A stretch of 26,724 nucleotides of DNA from JBJHBY01 sp050485745 (GCA_050485745.1 JBJHBY010000013.1:1-26724), one strand, 5' to 3'. Counted from the first letter of the stretch, positions 1-7,689 are shown. The notes: generated by a model from the letters alone, not told the origin. Made by a program: numbers and translations.

Positions 1-1
1 C

Positions 2-709
2 CTCAGTCCCCAGATCGAGGAGATCCTGTACCCGGCGATGGAGGACTTCCAGCTCGATATCGTCATTGGCGAGGGGCCTGCGGCGCGCAGCATCAAGCTC
101 GACCTGCCCCCTTTCACTCTGGTTGGAGCGACCACCCGCGCGGGCCTGCTGACCTCGCCACTGCGTGATCGCTTTGGCATCGTGCAGCGTCTGGAGTTCT
201 ACGCAGTGGCGGACCTCACCCACATCGTGCTGCGCTCCGGGCGTATCGCCGGTATTCCCATGGACGAGGCCGGCGCCGCGGAGATTGCGCGCCGCTCCCG
301 GGGTACACCGCGCATCGCCAACCGCCTGCTGCGCCGCGTGCGCGATTTCGCCGAGGTGCGCGCCGAGGGGCGTGTCGACCGCGACACCGCGGGTCGTGCC
401 CTGGACCTGCTCAGCGTCGACCAGCATGGCTTTGACCACATGGACCGGCGCCTGCTGCTGACACTGATCGAGAAATTCGACGGTGGCCCGGTCGGTATCG
501 ACAGCCTCGCCGCCGCCCTGAGCGAGGAGCGCGATACCCTCGAGGATGTGCTCGAACCCTACCTGATCCAGCAGGGTTATATCGTGCGCACGCCGCGTGG
601 GCGCATGGCAACGCCCCATGCCTATCGCCACTTCGGCCTCGCCGCGCCCGGACGTCAGGGCAGCCTGGCTCTGGATCTCGACGAAAACGGGCCGGGTCGG
701 AATGACTGA
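2..709 (+). CDS. ruvB: Holliday junction branch-migration helicase RuvB (5'-truncated)
   Basis: This is the C-terminal two thirds of the hexameric AAA+ motor that drives Holliday junction branch migration with RuvA and hands the junction to RuvC. The reading frame is open from base 2, so the start codon and Walker A lie outside the window. Visible are the stretch ILYPAMED, the sensor-1 segment GATTRAG, the arginine-finger segment SPLRDRFGI, the sensor-2 helix beginning PRIANRLLRR, and the winged-helix C-terminal domain ending in a region containing GYIVRTPRGR. About 235 residues are present against roughly 340 in the family. The stop overlaps the ybgC start by 8 bases, so the two are probably translationally coupled. 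ruvC and ruvA would be expected just upstream. Identification is secure from the motifs. Confidence 0.96.
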   Translation, partial: LSPQIEEILYPAMEDFQLDIVIGEGPAARSIKLDLPPFTLVGATTRAGLLTSPLRDRFGIVQRLEFYAVADLTHIVLRSGRIAGIPMDEAGAAEIARRSRGTPRIANRLLRRVRDFAEVRAEGRVDRDTAGRALDLLSVDQHGFDHMDRRLLLTLIEKFDGGPVGIDSLAAALSEERDTLEDVLEPYLIQQGYIVRTPRGRMATPHAYRHFGLAAPGRQGSLALDLDENGPGRND

Positions 710-1145
710 ATTCAGCTGGCCGGTGCGGGTCTATATCGAGGACACCGATGCCGGCGGCATTGTCTACTATGTCAACTACCTGAAATTCATGGAGCGGGCG
801 CGCACCGAGTTCATGCGCAGCGCCGGTGTCGACAAGGCCGCACTGCTCAGCAATGAGCTGATGTTCGTGGTGCGAGGCTGTCGTGTGGACTACCGGCGCC
901 CGGCGCGCCTGGACGATGCCTTGACGGTGACGGTGCGGCCTCTGGCGGTGGGTGCTGCAAGTCTTGAACTGGAGCAGTGCGTCCTGCTCGGCGCTCAGGT
1001 ATTGTGTCGCGCTGAGATCAGCCTGGCCTGTGTGGCCCGGGAGCCGCTGCGACCGCAGCGGATGCCCCGGGAACTGCAGCACTGGCTTTCCGCAAGAATC
1101 GAAACCACTTCCTCCCCGCATGGCGGAGGGCAAGGCAAGGAGTAG
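702..1145 (+). CDS. ybgC: Tol-Pal-associated acyl-CoA thioesterase YbgC (hotdog fold)
   Basis: A 147-residue 4-hydroxybenzoyl-CoA-thioesterase-type hotdog protein. In other bacteria YbgC hydrolyses acyl-CoA and is linked to phospholipid metabolism at the inner membrane; its exact link to Tol-Pal is unsettled. The signature is near the N-terminus: YIEDTDAGGIVYYVNYLKF, with the catalytic Asp in EDTDAGG, followed by MERARTEF. I chose the ATG inside the end of ruvB because the protein then begins MTEFSWPVRV, as family members do; an in-frame ATG further upstream (597) would add 35 residues lying inside ruvB. The length matches the family (about 130-150). It is the first gene of the tol cluster, and a good AAGGAG site for tolQ lies at its end. 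Confidence 0.95.
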   Translation: MTEFSWPVRVYIEDTDAGGIVYYVNYLKFMERARTEFMRSAGVDKAALLSNELMFVVRGCRVDYRRPARLDDALTVTVRPLAVGAASLELEQCVLLGAQVLCRAEISLACVAREPLRPQRMPRELQHWLSARIETTSSPHGGGQGKE

Positions 1146-1151
1146 TCTGGG

Positions 1152-1856
1152 GTGAACAACGAGCTGTCCATCTGGGAACTAGTGCTGCACGCCAGTATTA
1201 CGGTGCAGCTGGTCATGCTGACCCTGGCGCTGGCCTCCGTGGTGTCCTGGTACATGATCGTGCAGCGCCTGCTGTACTTCCGCGAGGTGCGCCTGGCGGC
1301 GGACCAGTTCGAGCACCGCTTCTGGTCCGGTGTCGACCTCAGCCAGCTTTACCGCGACAACGGTGGACGCGAGGCCGCGGCACCGCCCGCCGGAATGGAG
1401 GCGGTGTTTCGTGCCGGCTTCAAGGAGTTCTCGCGGCTGCGCCAGCAGTTGGGTGCCGACTCGGATGCGGTCATGGAGGGAGCCCAGCGCGCCATGCGCG
1501 TGGCGGTGTCGCGCGAGGGCGAGAAAATGGACCAGCACCTGCCGTTCCTGGCCACGGTCGGTTCCACCAGCCCCTATGTCGGCCTGTTTGGCACGGTGTG
1601 GGGCATCATGACGGCCTTTACCGGTCTCGCCAACGTGCAGCAGGCCACTCTCGCCACCGTGGCGCCGGGGATCGCCGAGGCTCTGGTGGCCACGGCCATG
1701 GGGCTGTTCGCGGCGATTCCCGCGGTGATTGCCTATAACCGTTTCACCGCCTGGAGCGACTCCCTTGGCCTGCGCTATGAAACGTTCGCCGACGAGTTCT
1801 CCAGCATCCTCCATCGTCAGGCCCACGCCGGCTCCGGCCGCCGTGGCGCCGAGTGA
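1152..1856 (+). CDS. tolQ: Tol-Pal inner-membrane proton-channel subunit TolQ
   Basis: TolQ is the MotA/ExbB-type inner-membrane subunit that, with TolR, uses the proton motive force to energise TolA during outer-membrane constriction. The 234-residue product has three hydrophobic segments, at about residues 12-35, 130-155 and 165-190. The conserved block running through TVGSTSPYVGLFGTVWGIM precedes the second helix, and APGIAEALVATAMGLFAAIP forms the third. The start is a GTG preceded by AAGGAG at 1137-1142 with a 9-base spacer. The stop overlaps a possible GTG of tolR and lies 8 bases before its better ATG. Length and motif order are normal for the family. Confidence 0.97.
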   Translation: MNNELSIWELVLHASITVQLVMLTLALASVVSWYMIVQRLLYFREVRLAADQFEHRFWSGVDLSQLYRDNGGREAAAPPAGMEAVFRAGFKEFSRLRQQLGADSDAVMEGAQRAMRVAVSREGEKMDQHLPFLATVGSTSPYVGLFGTVWGIMTAFTGLANVQQATLATVAPGIAEALVATAMGLFAAIPAVIAYNRFTAWSDSLGLRYETFADEFSSILHRQAHAGSGRRGAE

Positions 1857-1864
1857 GGTCAGCC

Positions 1865-2293
1865 ATGGCGCGTAGCGGCCGGCGTCGCAAGGCGATGTCC
1901 GAGATCAACGTAGTGCCCTACATCGACGTCATGTTGGTGTTGCTGATCATTTTCATGGTCACCGCGCCCATGTTGATGCAGGGGGTGGAGGTGGAGCTGC
2001 CGCGCGCTGCGGCCAAGCCCGTGGAACAGCAGGACGATACCGAACCGCTGATCGTATCGATCAGGGCCGATGGCAATTACTTCATCAACCTCGGTGGCGA
2101 CCCGGAGCAAGCGGTGGCCCTCGATGTCCTTGCCGATCGAGTCGGCAAGGTGCTGGAGCAGAAGCCTCAGACACCGGTGCTGGTCTGGGGTGACCGCCGG
2201 GTGCCCTATGGCGAGGTGGTGTCGCTGATGGTGGCGCTGCAGGGGGCTGGCGCGCCGTCGGTTGGCCTGGTCACCGACCCGCCGCAACCCTGA
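1865..2293 (+). CDS. tolR: Tol-Pal inner-membrane subunit TolR
   Basis: TolR is an ExbD-type protein with one N-terminal transmembrane helix and a periplasmic domain; it partners TolQ in the proton channel. The 142-residue product begins MARSGRRRKAMSEINVVPYI, followed by DVMLVLLIIFMVTAPM, the family signature, in which the Asp at about residue 23 is the proton-carrying position. An upstream GTG at 1853 overlaps the tolQ stop and would add four residues. I prefer the ATG at 1865 because GAGG at 1855-1858 is spaced 6 bases from it and because the protein then matches the usual TolR N-terminus. It sits between tolQ and tolA in the standard order. Confidence 0.96.
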   Translation: MARSGRRRKAMSEINVVPYIDVMLVLLIIFMVTAPMLMQGVEVELPRAAAKPVEQQDDTEPLIVSIRADGNYFINLGGDPEQAVALDVLADRVGKVLEQKPQTPVLVWGDRRVPYGEVVSLMVALQGAGAPSVGLVTDPPQP

Positions 2294-2303
2294 GGAGCAG
2301 CGG

Positions 2304-3119
2304 GTGTACCGTTCCACTCTGATACCGCTGCTGTCGTCCCTGCTGCTGCATGCCGGCCTGCTGGCGGTGCTGTTGGTGGATTGGCCCGGCAGCTCCGAAT
2401 CCCGTGTACGTGCCCCCGAACCCGCCGTGGTGCAGGCCCGGGTGCTGTCCATGGATGAGATCCCGCCGACCCGTGCCCAGGTGGAGGCCGCACGCCAGCA
2501 GGCCCTGCAGGAGCAGCGGCAGCGCGAGGCCCAGCAGCGCCAGCGACAGGAGCAACAGCGTCGCGAGCAGGAGCGCCAGCGGCAGGAACAGCAGCGCCGA
2601 GAACAGGAACGTCAGCGGCAGGAGCAGCAGCGTCAGGAACAACAACGTCAGGAACAACAACGCCAGGAACAACAGCGTCGTGAACAGGAGCGCCGGCAGC
2701 GGGAAGAAGCCGAGCGCCGTGAGGCGGAGCGTCAGCGCGTGCTCGCCGAGCAAGCGCGCCAGGATCTGGCCGCGGCGATGGCGGCGGAGGAGGCGGCCCT
2801 GCAGGAGGCCAGCGATGCGCGCCTGGTGGGCAGCTATAGTGCGGCTATTCGCCGTGCCATTCAGAACAACTGGGTGCGTCCGCCGAGTGCGCGCAACGAT
2901 ATGGAGGTGCATCTGCTGATCCAGCTGGTACCTACGGGGGAAGTTGTCCAGGTATCCGTGATACGCTCCAGCGGCGATGCCGCCTTCGACCAGTCGGCCG
3001 AAGCCGCGGTGCGGCGGGTCGGGCGTTTTCCCGAGTTGCAGGAGCTGCCCGGCAGGGTGTTTGAACAGAACTTTCGTCGGTTTCGTCTTGAATTCAGACC
3101 GGAGGATTTGCGTCGGTGA
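2304..3119 (+). CDS. tolA: Tol-Pal energy transducer TolA
   Basis: TolA links the TolQR motor to TolB/Pal at the outer membrane. The 271-residue product has an N-terminal membrane helix at about residues 6-25 with the conserved SSLLLH. A long Gln/Arg/Glu-rich helical rod occupies roughly residues 65-165. The C-terminal TolA domain from about residue 170 includes SYSAAIRRAIQNNW and a TonB-like end containing VSVIRSSGDAAFDQSAEAAV. I chose the GTG at 2304 because GAGGAG at 2292-2297 is 6 bases upstream; an in-frame ATG at 2262 lies inside tolR and would spoil the short cytoplasmic N-terminus. The rod is built from tandem DNA repeats and is shorter than in E. coli TolA (about 420 residues). The stop overlaps the tolB GTG by four bases. 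Confidence 0.93.
   Translation: MYRSTLIPLLSSLLLHAGLLAVLLVDWPGSSESRVRAPEPAVVQARVLSMDEIPPTRAQVEAARQQALQEQRQREAQQRQRQEQQRREQERQRQEQQRREQERQRQEQQRQEQQRQEQQRQEQQRREQERRQREEAERREAERQRVLAEQARQDLAAAMAAEEAALQEASDARLVGSYSAAIRRAIQNNWVRPPSARNDMEVHLLIQLVPTGEVVQVSVIRSSGDAAFDQSAEAAVRRVGRFPELQELPGRVFEQNFRRFRLEFRPEDLRR
2631..2675 (+). repeat. Tandem 15-bp repeat within tolA rod
   Basis: Three consecutive 15-bp units encode RQEQQ. The first two copies (2631-2645, 2646-2660) are identical, CGTCAGGAACAACAA, and the third differs at two positions. They lie within a wider degenerate array from about 2510 to 2710 in which a longer unit reading EQQRREQERQ is also repeated. The array builds the helical rod of TolA and could change length by slippage. 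Confidence 0.85.
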
Positions 3120-4432
3120 AGGGCTTGCGTATCTGCGTCTACCTCTTCTGCCTGTTCGCGGCTGCACTGGCCAGGGCGGACCTGACCATTGAAATCACCC
3201 GCGGCAGGGATGATCCGACCACCATTGCCGTGGTGCCCTTTGGCTGGACGGGCAGTAGTGCCCTGAGCGAGGACGTGGCCGCCATCGTCGCGTCCGATAT
3301 GGAGCGCAGTGGCCAGTTTGCGCCCCTGGGTCGAGGCAGCATGCTGAGCCTGCCGCAGGAGTCACGCGAGGTGTTTTTTCGTGACTGGCGCGCCCTTGGT
3401 GTGGAGTACCTGCTGATTGGTCGCATCCAGCCCAACCCCACCGGCCTGCTGATCCAGTACGAGCTGTTCGATGTCAACGGCCAGCGCAGCCTGATGCAGG
3501 AGCGCGAGGTGGCCTATCGCGACACCCTGCGCGATGCCGGCCATCGCATCGCCGATCGCGTCTACGAACGCCTCACCGGGGTGCGCGGCGCTTTCAGCAC
3601 CAAGCTGTTGTATGTCTCCTCCACGCCGCTGGGCCCCGGGCGCTTCACCTACCGGCTGATGCTCAGTGACATCGATGGTGCCCGCGAGCGCGTGCTGCGG
3701 GAGCAGAGCGAGCCAATCCTGACTCCGGTGTGGGCGCCGGATGGCGAGACCATCGCCTACGTCTCCTTCGAGACCACCCGTCCGGCCATCTTCATGCACA
3801 ATCTGCGCACCGGGCGTCGCGAGCAGCTGACCGACTTCCCTGGCCTCAACGGTGCCCCGGCCTGGTCGCCCGATGGCCGCAGGCTGGCCATGGTGTTGTC
3901 CAAGGATGGCGCCCCCAATATCTATATGCTGGACGTCGCCACCCGGGAGCTGACCCAGCTCACCCGGCATTTTGCCATCGACACCGAGCCGACCTGGATG
4001 CCCGATGGCAAGTCGATCCTGTTTACCTCCGATCGCGGTGGCCAGCCGCAGATCTACCGTGTCGATGTCGACTCGGCCCAGGTGGAGCGGGTCACCTTCC
4101 GTGGCAACTACAACGCCCGGGCACGGGCCCTGCCCGACGGCAGTGGCATGGTCATGGTGCATCGCGACAGCGGTGGCGGTTTCCATATCGCCCTCATGGA
4201 ATTCCGGCGCAACCGCCTTGAGTCCCTGACCCAGACCACCCTGGATGAATCCCCCAGCATTGCGCCCAACGGCACTATGGTGATCTATGCCACCACCCAC
4301 AACGGCCGGGGTATTCTCTCGGCGGTATCGGTCGATGGTGGCGTGCGCTACCGCCTGCCCTCCAGCTATGGCGATGTGCGCGATCCCGCCTGGTCACCCT
4401 TCGCGCCGCTGTCTCGAGGGGGCATTCCGTGA
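3116..4432 (+). CDS. tolB: Tol-Pal periplasmic beta-propeller protein TolB
   Basis: TolB is the periplasmic protein that binds Pal and releases it from peptidoglycan when engaged by TolA. The 438-residue product starts at a GTG overlapping the tolA stop and has a signal peptide ending near residue 21 (LFAAALARA before DLTIEI). The N-terminal domain occupies about residues 22-165. A six-bladed propeller follows, visible as repeated motifs: TPVWAPDGETIAYVS, APAWSPDGRRLAMVLS, EPTWMPDGKSILFTS, a degenerate ALPDGSGMVMV, SPSIAPNGTMVIYAT and DPAWSPF. Length is normal (about 430). A 106-bp gap with a possible promoter separates it from pal. Confidence 0.97.
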   Translation: MKGLRICVYLFCLFAAALARADLTIEITRGRDDPTTIAVVPFGWTGSSALSEDVAAIVASDMERSGQFAPLGRGSMLSLPQESREVFFRDWRALGVEYLLIGRIQPNPTGLLIQYELFDVNGQRSLMQEREVAYRDTLRDAGHRIADRVYERLTGVRGAFSTKLLYVSSTPLGPGRFTYRLMLSDIDGARERVLREQSEPILTPVWAPDGETIAYVSFETTRPAIFMHNLRTGRREQLTDFPGLNGAPAWSPDGRRLAMVLSKDGAPNIYMLDVATRELTQLTRHFAIDTEPTWMPDGKSILFTSDRGGQPQIYRVDVDSAQVERVTFRGNYNARARALPDGSGMVMVHRDSGGGFHIALMEFRRNRLESLTQTTLDESPSIAPNGTMVIYATTHNGRGILSAVSVDGGVRYRLPSSYGDVRDPAWSPFAPLSRGGIP

Positions 4433-4460
4433 ACGATAGCGCTTTTTTCGGCAACGTTTT

Positions 4461-4469
4461 TGCTTTAAT
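4461..4469 (+). promoter_or_regulatory. Possible extended -10 promoter for pal-cpoB
   Basis: The 106-bp tolB-pal gap is locally AT-rich and holds TGCTTTAAT, which fits an extended -10 element (TGN plus TTTAAT, 5 of 6 to consensus). No convincing -35 hexamer lies upstream. Initiation would fall about 7 bases downstream, leaving a leader of roughly 60 bases before the pal start used here. It would let pal be made independently of tolQRAB. Confidence 0.35.
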
Positions 4470-4538
4470 GTGTTAGGCGTCTCCGCTTGCGTGCAGAGAC
4501 ACTACCTATCTATGACCAACTTTCCGGGGCTGCCAGTA

Positions 4539-5063
4539 ATGTCTATCAACAAGGGTCGATTCAACAAGGCGTTGGGTGTGGTGTTTGCGATGGTGCTGCT
4601 GGCAGGGTGTGCCAGTACCGATACCCAGGACACCAGTGAGGCCGAAGCGGCTGCGGCTGCGGCTCGTGCCGCGGAACAGGCCGAGCGCGATCGCCAGGCG
4701 CGCCTGGCCAGGGAGGCCGCCGAGCGTGAAGCTCAGCAGCTGGAGTATGTGTTCTACTTTGATTTCGACAAGGCTACCCTGCGTGCTGACGTGCGCGCGG
4801 CGCTGGACAAGCACATCCGCATCCTGCGCGACAACAACCAGCGCGTGCGCCTGGAAGGCCACACCGACGAGCGTGGCACCCGGGAGTACAACATGGCCCT
4901 GGGTGAGCGCCGTGCCAACTCCGTGGCCAGCTACCTGATCGCCAACGGGATTGCGCGCAATCGCATCGAGACCGTCAGCTATGGCGAGGAGCGCCCGATT
5001 GCCTTCGGCCAGAACGAAGACGCCTGGCAACGCAATCGTCGCGTCGAACTGAAGCTGAACTGA
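4539..5063 (+). CDS. pal: Peptidoglycan-associated lipoprotein Pal
   Basis: Pal is an outer-membrane lipoprotein that binds peptidoglycan through an OmpA-like domain and is redistributed by TolAB to constriction sites. The 174-residue product has a lipoprotein signal with lipobox LLAGC (Cys24), an Ala/Glu/Arg-rich linker at residues 30-67, and an OmpA domain from about residue 68. That domain includes YVFYFDFDKATL, the peptidoglycan-contacting RLEGHTDERGTREYN, SVSYGEERP and WQRNRRVEL. In-frame ATGs at 4470 and 4512 would lengthen the N-terminus and bury the signal peptide, so I use the ATG at 4539, although its ribosome site (GGGG at 4526-4529) is weak. It is followed by cpoB after 7 bases. 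Confidence 0.94.
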   Translation: MSINKGRFNKALGVVFAMVLLAGCASTDTQDTSEAEAAAAAARAAEQAERDRQARLAREAAEREAQQLEYVFYFDFDKATLRADVRAALDKHIRILRDNNQRVRLEGHTDERGTREYNMALGERRANSVASYLIANGIARNRIETVSYGEERPIAFGQNEDAWQRNRRVELKLN

Positions 5064-5070
5064 GGTCGCG

Positions 5071-5847
5071 ATGCCCTGGCGTTCGCTACGTGCCACCCTG
5101 CTGTGCGCGACCCTGGCGCTATTCCAGGTCCTCGCACAGGCCCAGGTGCCGATCATCGATGCCAGTGAACCCCGGGCCGGCTCCCGTCAGCCGGCCCGGG
5201 AGGCACCGCAGCCTGTTCCCGCCGGTGAAGGCCAGGGTGAGCTGTTCTTCCAGTTGCAGATGCTGCAGCAGGAAGTGATGGAGCTGCGTGGCCTGGTGGA
5301 GCAACAGGGGCACGTGCTGCGCGAGCTGCGCCAGCAGAGCCTCGACCGCTATATCGAGCTCGACCGGCGCCTCGGCGGTGAGCCGGCCCGGGGGGGGCAG
5401 GGCGCGGCCCTGCCTCCGCTGGAACCCGAAGGTGCAGCGCCCATCTCCGGACGAGGGCAGTCTCAGGAGGGTGAACACGACGCCTACAAGGAGGCCTACG
5501 CCCGGGTTCGGGCGCAGGATTTTCCCGCGGCGGTGGACGCCTTCAAGGACTTTCTGGAACGTTACCCCAATGGTCAGTTCGCGGCCAATGCCCATTACTG
5601 GCTGGGGGAGCTGTACCTGGTGCTGACGCCGCCGCAGGTGGATGACGCCATTGCGGCATTCCAGCTGCTGCTCGATCAGTACCCGCGCAACAACAAGGTG
5701 CCGGACGCACTGTACAAGCTCGGCCGGGCCTGGCACAGCCAGGGTGACAACGGCAGGGCACTCCAGGCCCTGGACCAGGTCATCGACAACCACCGTGGCA
5801 GCACGGCGGCCCGTTTGGCCCGGCAGTACCGCGACCAGCACTTCTGA
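5071..5847 (+). CDS. cpoB: Cell division coordinator CpoB (YbgF)
   Basis: CpoB is a periplasmic TolA-interacting protein that coordinates peptidoglycan synthesis (PBP1B) with Tol-driven outer-membrane constriction. The 258-residue product has a signal peptide ending at about residue 24 (VLAQA before QVPIID). A trimerising coiled coil at about residues 52-95 includes FFQLQMLQQEVMELRGLVEQ. A Gly/Pro-rich linker follows, and then a C-terminal TPR domain from about residue 135 with repeats such as AVDAFKDFLERYPNG, AIAAFQLLLDQYP and ALQALDQVIDNH. The start ATG has GAGG at 5062-5065, overlapping the pal stop, so it is coupled to pal. Length and architecture match the family. Confidence 0.95.
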   Translation: MPWRSLRATLLCATLALFQVLAQAQVPIIDASEPRAGSRQPAREAPQPVPAGEGQGELFFQLQMLQQEVMELRGLVEQQGHVLRELRQQSLDRYIELDRRLGGEPARGGQGAALPPLEPEGAAPISGRGQSQEGEHDAYKEAYARVRAQDFPAAVDAFKDFLERYPNGQFAANAHYWLGELYLVLTPPQVDDAIAAFQLLLDQYPRNNKVPDALYKLGRAWHSQGDNGRALQALDQVIDNHRGSTAARLARQYRDQHF

Positions 5848-5936
5848 GCCCCGGCTTTCCCTTCGCAGAGCATTTTCGAGCAGCGGCGGCGCGTCTGCGG
5901 TACACTGGTGGTTGATATTCCTGCCGCACCGCTCCG

Positions 5937-6635
5937 ATGCCCATGCCCCAGGTCACTATTGCGTCCGATGTGACTGCCCCGTCCGCACGGGCAGATGCAC
6001 TGCGCATTACCGAAATCTTCCACTCCCTGCAGGGAGAAACCAGCACGGTGGGCTTGCCTACGGTGTTTGTGCGTCTGACCGGCTGCCCCCTGCGTTGCCA
6101 GTATTGCGATACCGCCTATGCCTTCCACGGCGGCGAGCGTATGAGCCTTGCCGCGGTGCTGGCGAAGGTGGCGCAATGGCAGCCGCGTCATGTCACCGTC
6201 ACCGGCGGTGAGCCCCTGGCCCAGCCGGCCTGTCTGGACCTGCTGCGCGATCTCTGCGACGCCGGTTACGAGGTCTCCCTGGAAACCTCCGGCGCCCTCT
6301 CCGTGGCGGAGGTGGATGCCCGCGTGGCTCGCATCGTCGACCTGAAGACGCCGGACTCAGGCGAGTGCGCACGCAACGATTACGGCAACATTCCGCTGCT
6401 GGGTACCGGTGATCAGGTCAAGTTTGTCATCTGCAGCCGCGGTGATTACGAATGGGCCCGGCGGCAGCTGCAGGATCTCAATCTCGTCGAGCGCGTCGGC
6501 GAAGTGCTGTTCTCCCCCAGCGCCGGCCAGCAGGACCCGCGCCAGCTGGCGGAATGGGTTCTCGAGGACCGGCTGCCGGTGCGTTTCCAGCTGCAGCTGC
6601 ACAAGCTGCTGTGGGACGATGCCGCGGGGCATTGA
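5937..6635 (+). CDS. queE: 7-carboxy-7-deazaguanine synthase QueE
   Basis: QueE is a radical-SAM enzyme that contracts 6-carboxytetrahydropterin to 7-carboxy-7-deazaguanine in queuosine synthesis. The 232-residue product begins with a short variable tail. It then has the substrate/SAM block ITEIFHSLQGETSTVG and the cluster-binding motif GCPLRCQYCDTAY, a CxxxCxxC arrangement for a [4Fe-4S] cluster. The SAM-binding GGEP lies in TVTGGEPLAQ, followed by SLETSG and VDLKTPDSGE. A second ATG at 5943 is equally possible as start. TACACT at 5901-5906 in the 89-bp gap after cpoB could be a -10 element, but I see no matching -35. queC follows 58 bases downstream, giving a two-gene queuosine unit. Confidence 0.95.
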   Translation: MPMPQVTIASDVTAPSARADALRITEIFHSLQGETSTVGLPTVFVRLTGCPLRCQYCDTAYAFHGGERMSLAAVLAKVAQWQPRHVTVTGGEPLAQPACLDLLRDLCDAGYEVSLETSGALSVAEVDARVARIVDLKTPDSGECARNDYGNIPLLGTGDQVKFVICSRGDYEWARRQLQDLNLVERVGEVLFSPSAGQQDPRQLAEWVLEDRLPVRFQLQLHKLLWDDAAGH

Positions 6636-6693
6636 CCCGGCTGCGGATCTTTTGGCCCCTCTAACTGGCCCCGATACGGAAAGAGCCGAAACC

Positions 6694-7389
6694 ATGACCG
6701 AACCCGCCAAGGCCGTCATCCTGCTGTCCGGTGGCCTGGACTCCGCCACCCTGCTGGCCATGGCAAGGGCTCAGGGCTATGCCTGCCACACCCTGGCCGT
6801 GGACTACGGCCAGCGTCATCGTGCCGAGCTGCACGCGGCGCAGCGCCTGTCCCGGGCCCTGGGCGCTGTAGAGCACAAAGTCATCCGCATCGACCTCGAC
6901 CGCATCGGCGGTTCCGCCCTGACCGACCCGGACATCGCCGTCCCCACCGAGCGCAGCGCGGATATCCCCATTACCTATGTGCCGGCACGCAACACGCTGC
7001 TGCTGAGCCTGGCCCTGGGCTGGGCCGAGGTGCTGGGGGCGCTGGATCTGTTCATCGCCGTCAACGCCGTCGACTACAGCGGCTACCCGGACTGTCGCCC
7101 CGAATTCATTCGCGCCTTTGAGGCCATGGCGCGACTGGCCACACGCATCGGCGTGGAGGGTGGTGAGTTGTGTGTGCGGGCGCCGCTGCTGCAGATGAGC
7201 AAGGCGGACATCATCCGCGAGGGCCTGCGCCTGGGCGTTGACTACGCGCTCACCGTATCCTGCTACCAGGCCACGGACGAGGGCCTGGCCTGCGGCCGCT
7301 GCGACAGCTGTGTGCTGCGCCGCGAAGGCTTTCACGCGGCCGGGGTGGGCGATCCGACCCGGTATGTGGCCGGGGCTCCCGTGGCCTGA
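6694..7389 (+). CDS. queC: 7-cyano-7-deazaguanine (preQ0) synthase QueC
   Basis: QueC is an ATP-dependent enzyme that converts 7-carboxy-7-deazaguanine, the QueE product, to preQ0. The 231-residue product has the PP-loop ATP pyrophosphatase motif LLSGGLDSATLL near residue 11 and VDYGQRHRAE at about residue 38. Further along are VPARNTLLLSLA and FIAVNAVDYSGYPDCRPEFI. The zinc site is formed by Cys residues in SCYQATDEGLACGRCDSC near the C-terminus. The ATG at 6694 gives the standard N-terminus; the frame is open further upstream but overlaps queE and is not conserved in character. Length matches the family (about 225-235). Confidence 0.96.
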   Translation: MTEPAKAVILLSGGLDSATLLAMARAQGYACHTLAVDYGQRHRAELHAAQRLSRALGAVEHKVIRIDLDRIGGSALTDPDIAVPTERSADIPITYVPARNTLLLSLALGWAEVLGALDLFIAVNAVDYSGYPDCRPEFIRAFEAMARLATRIGVEGGELCVRAPLLQMSKADIIREGLRLGVDYALTVSCYQATDEGLACGRCDSCVLRREGFHAAGVGDPTRYVAGAPVA

Positions 7390-7419
7390 GCATCGGGTAT
7401 ATTTTTCTTGATTCGGGGC

Positions 7420-7447
7420 TTGTTTTTTTCATCTGGATCATTAACAT
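7420..7447 (+). promoter_or_regulatory. Promoter of tRNA-Lys
   Basis: TTGTTT (7420-7425) and TAACAT (7442-7447) are separated by 16 bases in a locally AT-rich stretch between queC and the tRNA. Initiation would fall at about 7454, some 6 bases before the mature 5' end, which is a normal position for a tRNA promoter. Each hexamer matches consensus at 4 of 6 positions. Confidence 0.5.
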
Positions 7448-7459
7448 ATGCGCCTCTTC

Positions 7460-7535
7460 GGGTCGTTAGCTCAGTTGGTAGAGCAGTTGGCTTTTAACCA
7501 ATTGGTCGCTGGTTCGAATCCAGCACGACCCACCA
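7460..7535 (+). tRNA. tRNA-Lys (anticodon UUU)
   Basis: A 76-base tRNA with encoded CCA. The acceptor stem GGGTCGT (7460-7466) pairs with ACGACCC (7525-7531). The D arm reads GCTCAGTTGGTAGAGC, the anticodon loop CTTTTAA carries TTT within the stem TTGG/CCAA, and the T loop TTCGAAT is flanked by a paired stem. The sequence is almost identical to the classical E. coli tRNA-Lys. An inverted repeat begins within its 3' ACCA. Confidence 0.98.
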
Positions 7536-7536
7536 T
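7518..7536 (+). repeat. tRNA-Lys 3' end, copy 1 of a 19-bp direct repeat
   Basis: ATCCAGCACGACCCACCAT, spanning the 3' half of the T arm to one base past CCA of tRNA-Lys, recurs exactly at 7690-7708. Duplication of a tRNA 3' end is the typical footprint of tyrosine-recombinase integration (attL/attR), though no integrase is present. Confidence 0.8.
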
Positions 7537-7582
7537 ACAAACAAAAATGCCACCCGCAGGGTGGCATTTTTGTTTGTATGGT
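7532..7582 (+). terminator. Perfect 24-bp inverted repeat at the tRNA-Lys 3' end, likely terminator
   Basis: The left arm (7532-7555) and right arm (7559-7582) are perfect reverse complements, separated by the loop GCA. The core is a GC-rich stem, TGCCACCC/GGGTGGCA, flanked by A-rich and T-rich tracts (CATTTTTGTTTG on the 3' side), so it can act as a rho-independent terminator in both directions. The left arm begins with the tRNA's ACCA, so the unprocessed 3' end would itself be paired. Twenty-four perfect pairs is far more than termination requires. Confidence 0.85.
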
Positions 7583-7689
7583 CGGGAACGTCTGGAGCGA
7601 ACCAGGGTTCGACAAAAGGCGGCCCCAGGAGCGTTTTGCAACGAACACCGTGAGGCGCGAGTTCAGCAGCCCCGAGGCCGCTGTGATTC

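Noticed and set aside
2510..2710. Repeat array as a possible CRISPR
   Set aside because: Units are contiguous without unique spacers and lie in frame within tolA.
7466..7648. Small minus-strand open frame across tRNA-Lys
   Set aside because: It is the reverse complement of the tRNA and its hairpin, a common spurious call next to tRNA genes.
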